A stretch of DNA of 64,000 bases, taken from contig PYIU01000005.1 in NCBI GenBank assembly GCA_003415625.1, positions 3,353,001-3,417,000 on the forward strand, written 5' to 3'. Origin of the DNA: Aquanectria penicillioides. Lineage: Eukaryota; Ascomycota; Sordariomycetes; Hypocreales; Nectriaceae. This document shows, piece by piece, positions 36,713 through 47,594 of the stretch. Position 1 is the first letter of the stretch. Each line of letters starts with the position of its first letter. A program made the translations under genes and the position numbers. A model generated the notes under the pieces. The model saw only the letters and a list, made by a program, of their open reading frames with translations. It did no database searches and was not told the DNA's origin.

Positions 36713-39331
36713 CTACCAAAGGAAGGATGCGACAAAGATCAGAATCGTGTAGGCGGTGGTGAAGGTGTACTCGAGCTCGAACCACGCCGCCTGTCCACCA
36801 AAGGCAATCTTCTTGCTACCCTTGGTCGGGTGGGCGATGCGAGTCTTGGGGTCGCGCTCCAGCAGCTCTTCGCGGTCGGGCACCGTAGGTGGGTCGATGG
36901 CGTACGAGATGGGCGTCCAGAGCGAGCTGCAGAGGAAAATGAAGGTCAGGGGAGGCCAGAAAGCGTGGGTGACGAGGTCGAGCAGGAGGTGCTTCGTGTC
37001 GTACTCGCGGAAGAAGCAGCGGTAAGAAGTAATGACCACGGCGACAAGGGTCAGGTAGACAAAGACCAGGTGGAACCAGCCCATGTAGTTGAAGACGATG
37101 CCGAAGAGGCGGCGGGCCATGTTCTTGCGGAGCTTAGCGTCTCGCTCGTTGAGTGCGGAGCCCAGCGAGCCAGTGGGCTTGAAGGCCTGGGCCTGGCCGC
37201 CGAGCCACTTGGGCAGGATGAAGGAGCGCACGATGCACAGGGCAATGTACGGCGACATCCACAGCTGATATCGGGAACCGCGCTGGCCGGTGTGGTAGCC
37301 GGCGGGCATGAACAGGATGAACTCGCAGATACGGTTACAGATGGTGGTTGCAAAGCAAACGCGGATCAGCCACTTGAGCTGCTCGTCGGTGGCGTACGCC
37401 ACAAGGGGCTTGCCCATGACCAGGATGATGGGGATGGCGAACATGGAGATGGTAAGCAGGATGGTGTAGACACTGAGCGAGGCGTACATGAAACCGGAAA
37501 AGCGCTGGGCAAACTTCATCTCCTTGACCTTGTCGCCCCACAGGCAAAAGTTGAGCTTGAACGACGTGTCGACGGTTCCGATGGCCCATCGCGTACGCTG
37601 CTTCAGATGGCTACCAAAGTCATCGGGGACGGTGCCGTACTGAAGGGGCTCGTGCACGTAAGCCGTCTTCCAGCCCTTGCCGAGCATGAGCGTCGAGGTG
37701 GCGACATCTTCAGCCAGCGAGCCGAGCGGGAAGTTGCCGATCTGGTCGAGGGCCTCGCGGCGGACGACGTATCCAGAACCGGTGCACCAGGCGACGCCGA
37801 GCGAGTCCTTAATAGGCTCGATGACGTGGACGAAGAAGTCGAGGCTCTGGGCCAGGGGATCCGACTTGGGGGTGTTGTAGAAGAGCTGGGGGGGACACGC
37901 AAGGGCCATCTTGGGATCAATAAGCAAATGGGGCAGAAGGGCTCGAAGCCAGTCGCGCTCGGGAATCTGTGACAGGTCAGCGAAACAATGTCTTAGCGGA
38001 CGCCCCCAAGGGGTCTTCTTTTTCTGATTGGGCAATTAATTACCATGTCAGCATCCAGAGCAGCCATGAACTGCCCAGCGCCGCCGGGCATCAGGTGCAT
38101 CTGGTCCAGGCCGTTGTTGAGGTTTCCGGCCTTGAAGTGATGCGGCACTCCGGGCACCTTGAGACGGGCGATGTAGTGGAGGTTCGGATACGTGATGGCC
38201 AATTGCGCCACCTGGCTCTCAAGGCCGGCCGACTTTCCGTCGTCCAGCACGACGACTCGAAAGCGGTCTCGGGGGTAATCCTGATCGCAGGCAGCTCGAA
38301 CCGTATCCATGACCAGGTCGTCGTCCTCGCCGCAGCAGGTGACAAAGACGTCCACGGTGGGGCCGTCGTTTCCAGTCAACCTCAGCTTCGGGCGGTGGCG
38401 CTTCTTCATTGACCACATGGTCCAAGTGTTGTGCATCAGCGAGGGGATGGCCACGGCGATCTCGACGGCGATGAAGATCCAGGCCGTGGCGTAGACAGAG
38501 TGCTGCTTGTTCTGGGCCAGATGATGCAGGCAATTCGCAGGACGAGGTAGGCCAGGTACAAGCTGGTGTTGAGGAAGGTTAGGAACGGGGTCAGGGTGTA
38601 CAGGTGGCGCTTCCAGCCCTTCCAGATGTCGGCATCGTCACGATCGTGAACCTGCTGGATCGAGTCACGGTCGACAAAGTCCTTGGAGGCATTGGGGGCG
38701 AGGACCCGGGCAGCAGGGCGGCCAAGCTGAGGTGGCTTTGGTTCTGCGCGCGGGAGTCAGCAAAACCTTGCTTGACAGACGAGGACGAGATGGTGGTGGC
38801 ATAGTCATTTACCATTAGGCTGGACGGTCTCCAATCGACGGAAGAGTTTGGGTGTCGGTGAGGTGTAGCTCGGCCACTCCTCAGCGACGGGGTTCCGGAG
38901 CGAGAGCCGCCAGGTGTATCAGCGAAATACTGAGGGGGATTTGGGCTTCCGCCAGCAGACAGAGGCCATTCCGGGGAGCCGTACGAGTATTCGTCGGGAC
39001 GGGCTGCGGCGGGAGTTGGTCTCGTGGGGTGAGGGTGCTCAGCCATGGAGCGGCCCTGGTGTTGGTCGTCGTAAGGCGATTGCGGCTGGTAGGGAGAGTA
39101 TGGCTGGTAGTCTTGCTCTGAGGGTTGTTGGTAGCGGTGATCTTGGTGGTAATGCTGTTGCTGTTGCTGTTGCTGGTGCTGGTGTTGCTGTTGGTGATGA
39201 TGCTGCTGCTGATGTTGCTGGTGCTGCTGGACGTCGATTTCTACCATTTCTCGGTACTCGCGGTCCCTTTCCCCCTCAGGGAACCCGTGATACCCGTTCA
39301 TGCTGGCGGCTTCGTATTCCTGCTGCCGCAT
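36713..39331 (-). CDS. family 2 processive glycosyltransferase (cellulose-synthase-like, GT2 of hyphal growth), two frameshifts
   Basis: A plasma-membrane synthase that builds a surface polysaccharide; orthologues in Zymoseptoria tritici and Fusarium graminearum (GT2) are needed for hyphal growth on solid surfaces and infection. Two exons (38044-39331, 36713-37966) total 2542 nt, two short of 848 codons. The order is a long Gln/His-rich disordered N-terminus, hydrophobic helices, then the GT-A core with DDGKS, ALDADM at the end of exon 1, LAEDVAT near 516 and QRTRW near 553-557, followed by the multi-helix C-terminal channel. The frame changes twice in exon 1: near 38737-38742 (before KPPQLG) and near 38513-38516 (after ACIIW). 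Each is fixed by one extra base at a short homopolymer. The gene is head-to-head with a GH12-like gene. The product polysaccharide is unknown. Confidence 0.9.
39150..39232 (-). repeat. CAG/CAC/CAA repeat encoding poly-Gln/His
   Basis: A trinucleotide-rich stretch in the N-terminal coding part of the GT2 gene gives a Gln/His-rich segment including a run of seven Gln. It is probably intrinsically disordered and prone to length change. Confidence 0.85.
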
Positions 39332-39525
39332 GCGTCGGGGGGTAGTGGGTGTGTGTGGGAGGGGAAAGCAAAAGGACGAATGGCAGAACGGAGGAGAAGT
39401 AGGGTGTCTTGTGGGAGGGGAATGACGGGTCTGGGAACAATGGACTGGCCTACTTGGCGGAGAGGGAGGAACGTCGTCTCTGGTGTCTCTCTTGTATGCC
39501 TCTGTCTCTCTCTCGCTCTTTGTGT

Positions 39526-39559
<34 letters not shown>

Positions 39560-39562
39560 TGT
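39526..39562. repeat. (GT)n microsatellite
   Basis: GT dinucleotides with one A interruption, about 200 bp upstream of the GT2 start. Confidence 0.9.
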
Positions 39563-39923
39563 CTGGGTGCAAACGAGTGTAAGCAGCTTTCAGGAAGCCA
39601 CAGTCACCGGGACGATGAAAGACGGGATGAATGAAAACGAGAGTAAGTCAAGAGGTACCAAACCTGCGGGATTGACAAGAGGGAAGAAAGAGAAGAAAAA
39701 AAACAAGAGACAGGCTGGACCAGTATCAACACGAGGATTGATGACGAGATGGGATGGGAACAAAACGCCGGAGGGTCTGTGGCATGGATCCTCCCCCTAG
39801 GGCCAACCTCCTTGTAATCCCCAGTCGGAGAGCGCGGAGCTGTCACAGTAGCATCCACAATACGATAGAGTGGCCAACGGGCGTCATGGACGGGGTAAAA
39901 TTAGGAGGACACCAGCGGGGGGA

Positions 39924-39949
39924 GGGGGGGGGGGGGGGGGGGGGGGGGG
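39924..39949. repeat. poly-G tract, 26 nt
   Basis: Twenty-six consecutive G, preceded by a run of six G and one A. Such runs are length-unstable and hard to sequence. Confidence 0.85.
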
Positions 39950-40470
39950 TGTCTCGCGGCACAGGGCAACTCAGCTTTGATGGTGTCCGGGCTCGCCTTT
40001 GGCCTTTGGTGTCTCTGGCGTGCCTCCCGGTCATGTCGAGGCGCGTGCTCGCTCAGGGCCACCCGGGACTTGGGGACCAGGTGAATCAGCGGGCTCCAGA
40101 AGGCTTGACGAGAGGCTCCAGAAGGCGACCACAGAAGGTTCCCAAAGTGGAGGGGGCGTCTGGACTAGGGATGGGGGGGGGGAGGGGGTGGCGTTGGAAT
40201 CCTATCGCCCAGGGGAAAAATGTCGACGGGGAAGAGGTGGTGCGGAGGGCCCATAACAGGACAGAAAGCGAAGCCGTCATCACTGGCATCCATCTCCCAT
40301 CTACATGCTGCAGACGGCTCCAGATATTAATCGTCATCCTCAGGGCGTCTGGACGGAACTCTGTTGGAACGGGTCGCCACCGACGTGTTTGCGCCCCCGA
40401 CTCCTTCGCAATGCCCTCAAGGAAGCTCCCAGCAAAAGGTTAAGAGGATCGAACCCCTCAGCAGTCCCCT

Positions 40471-40488
40471 CCCCCCCCCCCCCCCCCC
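40471..40488. repeat. poly-C tract, 18 nt
   Basis: Eighteen consecutive C in the GT2/GH12-like intergenic region. Confidence 0.85.
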
Positions 40489-41134
40489 GGCGAGAACCCC
40501 CCCAGGCAGCATTGCCCTCGTCCTCGTATCGCGGAGATCGGCCAGGAGCTAACAAGACCCGCCGGCGGCAAGGAAATACGATATCATCCCTTGGACGGTC
40601 AGGGGCTCACGAGCTGGCGTTCAGCTGGCTAGGCCAACTCTGGGCCAGAGTCAATTGGATCTGTTATCTGGAATCCCTGCTCAAAGCGTTCTAGGGCTGG
40701 TGGGGCTCGGCTGCATCCTCGGCATGTCGGCATTGGACAAAGCCCCTGGCAAGCCCTGGAAGTGGGCATGGGAGGGTGGGCGTGTGGCTCGTGTGGGTGG
40801 AGAGGTCAAAGTAAGCGTCTGACATCAATGGGCGTTCAGTGCGAATATGAGCCTGATGAGGTCTGTTGACTTGGCTCTTGACTTGGCCTTCAATCAGACG
40901 ATTCCAGCGGCGGGGTGGAGCCCACGCGGTCGGACAGGCAAACAGAGCAGCGCTGCATTACACGCCTCCCCTGGCCCGCTGGCCCACTCATTGGCCCACT
41001 GGGAGGCCACCCTCCCCACACGCCTTCTTCGGCTGTCGCCCGCCCGGATTTCCAGGTTAAACGACCTGGGTGTTGCGCGCGTGCGGTTTCCAGGGGGCGG
41101 CGAATGAAGGCTGTGCTATGACGGATGACGCCTT

Positions 41135-41149
41135 GGGGGGGGGGGGGGG
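41135..41149. repeat. poly-G tract, 15 nt
   Basis: Fifteen consecutive G; a further G12 run follows at 41210-41221. Confidence 0.85.
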
Positions 41150-41937
41150 TTCGTTTTGTTCTTTTTCTCACCCATCTTCCCTTTACGAGCCTATCCAAGT
41201 GGCATGGGAGGGGGGGGGGGGCGGATGAACCAGCGAGAGCCAAGTACGGGGTCGGGTCAGCGTCGAAGACGAGAAGATCATTTGAGACAGTGGTAACAAT
41301 GGCATGAAAAGGACAAGGAGGAGAAGAAAAACAAACGACCCACGGCGCAGAGAAGGCGGGAAAAAAGGAGACGTGAAAAAAAAAAAAAGTTGTTTGAACA
41401 AATAGAATAATAGACAGCAAAAAACAAGGCGGCAGACGGGCGTTTTGCTGTATGAATGGCGCTGCACCATCTCACAAACTATTACGAACTACTGGACGGG
41501 AGGGCCCTTGCAGCTGCAGAGGACATCTTTTGCCACTGGTTGCTACATCCACTACGGAGTACAGTACGAGCTGACTTTATCTCTTTCTCTCGCGTGCTCT
41601 CATTTTTTTTTTTCTTCTACCTCGCGCCCCCTTGCTGCTCGGTGCATTTGGGATTGCCCCGTTGTCTGCCCGTTGTCTGCCCGTTGTCCGCCGCCGCCGC
41701 CGCCGTTGCTTGCTTAGCTTGCTTTGCTCAGCTTGTTTTGTTTGACGCTTGCTGCCGTGCTACCAGCTCCTGGGTTCTGCGTCTGCATCTGCGTCTCTCT
41801 CCACTGTGCATCTTGCGCCTCTGCATCTCTTGAGTCTCTGCATCTGCTGTGCTGCTCGCTGGCTGTCACTGTTGCAGCTTCATCTCACTCTCGCGCGCTC
41901 ACTCACCACAGACACACCCCCCCGGTGTCTTCTTTCT

Positions 41938-41955
41938 CCCCCCCCCCCCCCCCCC
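41938..41955. repeat. poly-C tract, 18 nt
   Basis: Eighteen consecutive C about 320 bp upstream of the GH12-like start codon, probably in its promoter or 5' UTR. Confidence 0.85.
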
Positions 41956-42272
41956 AATTCGCATCTCACACATCTCACACACTTTGTTACGCACGCTCGT
42001 TATTGTGTTTTTTTTTTTTTTCATTGTCGTCGTTTTTGTATCGTCATCGCATCAACGCATTATCCGGCTGCTTGCTTCTCCTGGGGAGAAGACTCGCATC
42101 TCACGAATATCGACGGTCCCCCGATCGACTCGTCCCGTCTCGAATCCCTCTGTCAATCGCTTTCCCGTCCGCCGCCATCGCCATCGCCATCGCCATCGCC
42201 ATCGTCATCCCCATCCACCGCTGTCTCCCTTTTCTAGCTGCAGCTGCGCTACGCTCGCTCCTCTCTCTCACC

Positions 42273-44581
42273 ATGGGCATCCGAATCATCGTCAACTTCG
42301 TCCTTCTCGCCCTACCCATCGGCGTCACCTTGGGCGTGCTGCTCGGCATCCAGTTCCACCGCGAGGCCACCGGCCAGAAGCCCCTCTTCGGCCCTGATGA
42401 TGGCAACGGCAGCAGTGGTTCAACGCCCAAGGGCGGCAAGAACGGCGTGCTGAAGGAGACGTACTGCCAGAAGTCGTATGGTATCTCGCCCGAGTCGACG
42501 GGACAGAACTATACTCGTAAGTCAATGGATTTCCCTTTGCTCTCTGCCGCCTCCCGATGTCCCCCCTCCCCTCCCCTACCCTCTCCATTCTTTTCCTGGT
42601 TCCCTGCTTTGGTTCCCCAATCATTCGTCATCCGTCACACGAGGCCTTGCTTGTCATGCCGTGCCGACCGTCGTCCCCTATGAGGCTGGCTGCTGCTGCT
42701 TGCTGCTTGCTGCTACCGCTACCGCTACCGCTACAGCTGGCTCTGCGTCGTCCACCGCTCTCAGCCTGTCAGCCATCAGCCATCGCCCGTCAGCCAGCCC
42801 GGCAGAGACACACATGCCGCCCCCGTTGCATCACACGCGTCGTGCCACTGTCGCAGTGGCCGTTTGCTGTCACTGCGGCTGATGCGGTTGTCGTGCGCAC
42901 CAAACCGTGGCGTCGCTGTCGTCGGGGAATCAGGGTGTCGTCTGGGTGACACGATGCATCTGAATCATCCGAACAATGGCCTTGGCTCCGGCTGCATTCC
43001 CGATCCCCAATCCCTAATCGTCAATTCCCCCGCCGCTGGCTCTTCCCGTCCCCCGCTCGAATCATCCCGTCCATCCCGTCCATCCCGTCTCTGATGTCGC
43101 TGGAACAACGCCTTACATGATGCACAATTGTTCATATACGCGTCCTCACACACACTCACACAATCTCACACACTCACTCGGCTCGGCTCTCGCTATCGCT
43201 CTCACTCACGTCACCCTCAACCCTCAACCCTCAATCCTCAACCCCTCAACCCCTCAAACCCACAAACCCCAAAATCTCACCCCTCCCTCTCGTTGCCCCC
43301 GGACACCCGCTGCACTGCACATCCAACCTAAACCCAACATGCTTCCCAAACACGCTTATCGCCAACACCAACACCAATACCAACACAAACGTTCCCCACA
43401 CTCTTCAAAGCCTCTTTACGCGTGGCCTCACATGTAGCCCTGTGCTGCACACTCTACTCAATACATCTTGTACACCTTGCTGACAGCGCATCTTGCAGTG
43501 AACCCCAACCAGTGGGGATGGACCGAAGGCTCCAGCGGCGCCCTGTGTATGAACGTATGTCGAAACCCCCGCCACCCCTTGCCTTGCCCTTTTGCCTGCC
43601 ATTCCATTGTCTTATCCGCTTGTCGCCTGTTGAATTACCTTTTTCAACTCCCCGCCTTTTCCGTTCCCGCCTCCGTTTGGCCTGTCGTCCCCACTTCTGG
43701 TTCCGGCCATCTGCCCATTGGCATCTGATATCATCATCAGCACATGCGGCTGGCCGAGCCGGATTGTGGCACGCGGGCGCCCACTCAGACCGACAAGTCA
43801 CTAACAGGCCACCTCCAACCAGGTCACCTCGTACAACAATGGAAGTTACGCTACCAAGTACACCGCGCCCGAGTGGTCGGTAACATGGCAGTACCCCCGT
43901 GGTCCTGAATCGCAGCCTGTGCACGCCTACCCCAACATCATGGTTGAGGATACCGTCTTCCCTGTGCAGCTTTCCGCCGTCTCCAAGATTCAGCTCGACT
44001 TCAAGTGGTCTTATGGAAACGGCGACAATGCAAGCACCAGCACCGACGTGACCGAGCTCAACTCCAACAATGTCAACGCCAACGTCGCCATGGATATGTT
44101 CTTGGACACCGACAAGACTCAGGCCGGTAACAGTTCCAAGGCCAGCCACGAAGTGATGATCTGGTTTGCAGCCATCGGATCTGCAACCCAGCCTCTCGGT
44201 CTCACCATTGACACGGTTAGGCAGACTGCCACGGCCAACGTAACTATCGGCGACTACAACTTGTAAGTTTCTCGTATCCGTTTCGAGGTCTTAATTTCAT
44301 TTCCGCGGTTCCTTGGCTGACTTGGCCCCTGCAGCGGTCTCTTCTCGGCAAACAACAGCAACAACCAGGTCGTCTTGACATGGATGTCGTCTGACATTGT
44401 TGACTCGTTTAGCGGTGACGTTTATCCTTTGATCCAGAAGGTCCTCGACCTGAAGAAAGCCACATACCCCACGTCCTCGGACTACATCGGCTACATGGCC
44501 TGGGGAACCGAAGCCTACTCATCCGACAGCAACGTCACGTTCGCCGTGCCGAACCTCTCAATAGACATAGAGAAATCTTGA
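42273..44581 (+). CDS. membrane-anchored GH12-like (endoglucanase/xyloglucanase fold) protein
   Basis: Four exons (42273-42516, 43499-43554, 43823-44262, 44335-44581) give 328 residues in frame; the start has a CACCATGG context. Residues 5-27 are a single hydrophobic helix near the N-terminus after a short basic start, which fits a type II signal anchor rather than a cleaved peptide. A Gly/Ser/Lys linker leads to a GH12-type jelly roll: Cys in TYCQKSYG and in ALCMN (the usual N-terminal disulfide), NQWGWTEG, WSVTWQY and AYPNI. The nucleophile Glu is in HEVMIW (about 210) and the acid/base Glu in WGTEAY (about 306), so it may be active on beta-1,4-glucan or xyloglucan. Intron 1 is 982 nt. For intron 2 the acceptor ending at 43822 was chosen because a CTAAC branch site precedes it; one ending at 43807 would add five residues. 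Confidence 0.85.
43213..43258 (+). repeat. CCCTCAA-type heptamer repeats inside intron 1 of the GH12-like gene
   Basis: Imperfect copies of CCCTCAA and CCCCTCAA occur in tandem. The surrounding intron also has CTCACA-rich simple sequence. The unit differs from the usual fungal telomere repeat (CCCTAA). Confidence 0.7.
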
Positions 44582-45875
44582 AGAAGAAAATAATGTACCA
44601 GTATCATAGAGCACGAATTTTAGAATATTAATGACGATCAATCGACTATAATCCCCCCCCCCCCCCCCCCATCACGCATTTGCACCGGTGTCTCTCTATC
44701 TATCTGTCTTGAGTTCAAACAAAACAAGCAGCCCAGGGGCAGGGGGAAGAAAAACAGTCTCAGCCGCATTTTCACTTTCGCCCGCTTCCGGCATGCTTGG
44801 CTGAGCTAGAGCCGCAGACCGGCCACCTACGGAGAGAAAGAAATGGAAAAAAAAAACTGTTTTATTTTCTGAGACACAGGTCTAGGCGGGAGTGAATGGG
44901 GTGGCTTGCCAGCCCGTCGCTCCCCGAAATGCAAAACCAGACTAGTTTTTGGCCGGAGGGTGTGGAAATTATGTTGCGAGAAGCTAATTGTTTTTATGTC
45001 GGTTTTCATTCGTTGGTTTACTAGCATGGACTTGTTTGGATCTTCTCTTTTTTTCCAGAGTGGGTTTTTTTTATTTTCCCTTTTACCAACCAAACATTTC
45101 TATTTTTTTTTTTTTCTCTTTCATCTGCGGATACTTGACTGAGTCGCTCACTCCCTGGGCGAAAAGTCTTGGCTTTCTTGCTAAGCCAAATATGCTTTTC
45201 TGTCAAAGCAAGATGAGATGAGAGGACAGCGGGACCTGCTGCAGATGCGTGGGGCGCGGCCCTCCCCGAAGACAGCTGCCACTGGCTGATTGACGCGATT
45301 TATTGACGCGATCGGCCATGTTTGATTTGTCTCTCGATAAAGGGAGGGAGACAAAGAGGGTCTTTGATGGGTCCTTTTTTTTTTTTTTTCTCAACTCTTG
45401 GCAGGGGGAATATCCGACCACCCAGTCGGTGCCCCCATTGTGTGATACGCGAGAGTCCTCTTTTTTTTTCTACTCTGCTCAGGTTGGGATGGGCGGTGGG
45501 CGCCGAGCACTGGGGCTCCTCGGGATGCTGGGGTGCGGATAGAAACGAAGCTGCATGCATGCTTTCGTGGTAATTAATTTACTTCTCGTGTGAATGGAGA
45601 ATTTTGAACCTTGCGCTGCGTTGCGCTGGCCGTGTGAATGCTCTAAAAAAAAAAAATCTAATTAAACTAAAACCCTAATACCGTGCGATGAATCATGCAC
45701 ATAGGTGACCAAACAAAACAGACAAGCAAGGAGGCAAGCAGACAAAGAGGACATGCATGCAATGTGATGTATGTATGTGTGTGTAACGTTCGTCCGCGTG
45801 TGTCTATCTATCTATCCATCCATGTTGTATCAATCCTAAACCCCTACCTTATCTATCCCTACCCTACTTAGCGTG
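44582..45875. other. convergent intergenic region with homopolymers
   Basis: This lies between the 3' ends of the GH12-like and membrane protein genes. It holds a C18 run (44653-44670) and several A or T runs. No gene was seen. Confidence 0.45.
44653..44670. repeat. poly-C tract, 18 nt
   Basis: Eighteen consecutive C about 70 nt after the GH12-like stop codon, likely in its 3' UTR or just past it. Confidence 0.85.
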
Positions 45876-46876
45876 TTAGACAATGGCATTGGACCGCCGT
45901 CCGTCCTTCAACTGTATCGAGGCGCTGTTTGAGGTGTGCTCGTAGCCGGCCTCGGCCTGAGACACGGCCCGGATGTTGATTGTGTAGCCGCCCGCGGCCA
46001 GGAATCCCAGCGCCGCGATAAGCTCCGGGAAGAAGGACAGCAGGACGCGGACGGCCAGCTTGCCCGTGCCGGGGTTAATGTCTGGGTTGTTGGACGTGAG
46101 CGCCGCCAGCGTGTACAGGACGCGGATGCCGATGAAGACGGCCGAGAGGAGCACCGAGTAGAGGAGCTGTGGAAGTTGCGCGTTAGCCAGTTTGCGCTAT
46201 TGGAGGCGCGGGTTTAAACGGCCGTTCCGTTTTCGTCTTCACCGTTTTGGAAGTTTGATACAACATACCATGGTTGCGAACCGCTGGGTCTTTGTGCCTT
46301 GGATCGGTCCGCCCGAAAGCAGAGTGAAGACGGCGTAGCCAGAGATGACCACCCAGGCAATGGTCAGGATGGCGATTCCGACTTTTACAAGTTTCAAGTC
46401 GTTCGCCGTTGGGTTGCTGCCCTGGGCCTTCGATGCTCCCACGGCCAAGATGGCCACGCCGCCGGTGACGATGAAGTGGTACACGAGCACCTTGATCCAC
46501 TCGACCTTGGGATCCATGTGTCGGAATCGATATGTTCGTCTGCGATGATTTATCTAGGTTAGCCACAAAATGGTTTCTCATTGCAAAGCACATTTCGTTC
46601 GTTCCCATGTCGTTGAGGTTGGTGTTGGAATACTTACACCTCGTGGAGGATGCCGGCAGCGGCCAGTAACAACGGGGACAGACCAATGCTGTTGATCAAG
46701 CTGGCATTGAGGTTGTTGGACAGAGCCAGGCCGCCGCCGACAATGCGAATCGTGAAGAAGGCTGTGAGGTAGAACCACCCCAGCAGTCCCGGCCTGCCGT
46801 GCTTGAAGAGAATGTAGAAGCCAGGGATTGTGAGCATGGCGTAGATGGATAGCTCGGCGGTCGTGAGTTTACTCAT
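45876..46876 (-). CDS. fungal multi-pass membrane protein of unknown function (DUF7702-like)
   Basis: Three exons (46638-46876, 46269-46539, 45876-46166) give 266 residues in frame. About seven hydrophobic segments run through the protein, starting with LSIYAMLTIPGFYILF and ending near ALGFLAAGGYTI, and a hydrophilic C-terminal tail probably faces the cytosol. Conserved-looking features are RIVGGGLAL in the third segment and charged loops after helices 3 and 5. The overall pattern resembles the fungal family listed as DUF7702; that assignment is from memory. A membrane sensor or transport role cannot be decided from sequence. A TGGCT repeat lies just upstream of the start codon. Confidence 0.82.
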
Positions 46877-47594
46877 TGCTTCTAGATTTCGAGGCTGGCT
46901 TGGCTTGGCTTGGCTTGTCGTCTGTATATATGCAATGTCTTGTTATATATAGTCTTGGCGATGATGCGCAATGCGTGGCGTTACACACACAGCGATGACT
47001 GGCTGTGGGAGTGTCTAAGATGATTGACGATGCGAATCGACATGGCATCTTGGCAGCCACTTCTCGATCCTTTATAGCTCGCCATTCTGCAACCCCATGA
47101 TGGAGGCCTTTGGGATTTTCGCTCGCATTGCCGTCTGAACGAGACCGAGAGTCGTGGCAGTTCAGGGTAGCATGTAACAAGGTGTAAGCTCAGCGGCGGC
47201 GTCTCATTGGCCGCTTCGCCCATTGCTGACGGTTTGCACCGATCCTGTCGATGCGGAAAAGCGGGCCCTGAGCGAGAGCGAGCCCGACTGAACGAGGTGC
47301 GACTGAACGAGAGTAGATCAGCGGGCGATGAAGCGGAGATGGTGCTGCGAATTCGTCACTGGACCTTGCATCGCCAGCCACTCAGGAAACATTTAACACG
47401 CGGTGCATCGCCTCCTTCTACAGCTTCCAGGAAATTTAAGTGACTCCGCCGCACCAAGTGGATGCGATCCGGTGCGGCGTCTTTAAGCACGGTAAGAGAG
47501 GGAGGGAGGGAATCTTTTTTGGTGGTCTTGATAGACTACAATGGTTCTTTCTCGTCTTGTTTTCTTATTCGATTTGCGGCTAATACCATCTCAA
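46877..47594. other. intergenic, promoter of the membrane protein gene
   Basis: Apart from the TGGCT repeat near the start codon, no structure was seen. The far end is the 3' flank of the Upc2-like regulator. Confidence 0.4.
46894..46917. repeat. tandem TGGCT pentamers in a 5' leader
   Basis: Four to five copies of the pentamer lie 18-41 nt upstream of the membrane protein start codon, probably in its 5' UTR. Confidence 0.7.

Larger units (their letters stand above)
39332..42272. promoter_or_regulatory. 2.9-kb divergent promoter region between GT2 and the GH12-like gene
   Basis: The two genes are transcribed away from each other, so this region holds both promoters and 5' UTRs. It contains a (GT)n microsatellite, several G or C homopolymers of 12-26 nt, pyrimidine-rich leaders (41570-42020) and a GCCATC hexamer array at about 42173-42206 just upstream of the GH12-like start. 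Open frames here come from simple sequence. Shared control of the two genes is possible but not shown. Confidence 0.5.

Noticed and set aside
36830..37972. 380-codon open frame on the plus strand
   Set aside because: It is exactly antisense to the GT2 coding exon, whose C-ending codons leave the complementary strand free of stops. The minus strand has the real domain.
40445..40462. tRNA T-arm like sequence (GGTTCGATCC on the minus strand)
   Set aside because: The flanking bases do not form a five-pair stem and the upstream part is a G homopolymer, so no cloverleaf is possible.
43213..43258. Interstitial telomere repeats
   Set aside because: The unit is CCCTCAA or CCCCTCAA and irregular, not CCCTAA, and it lies inside an intron.
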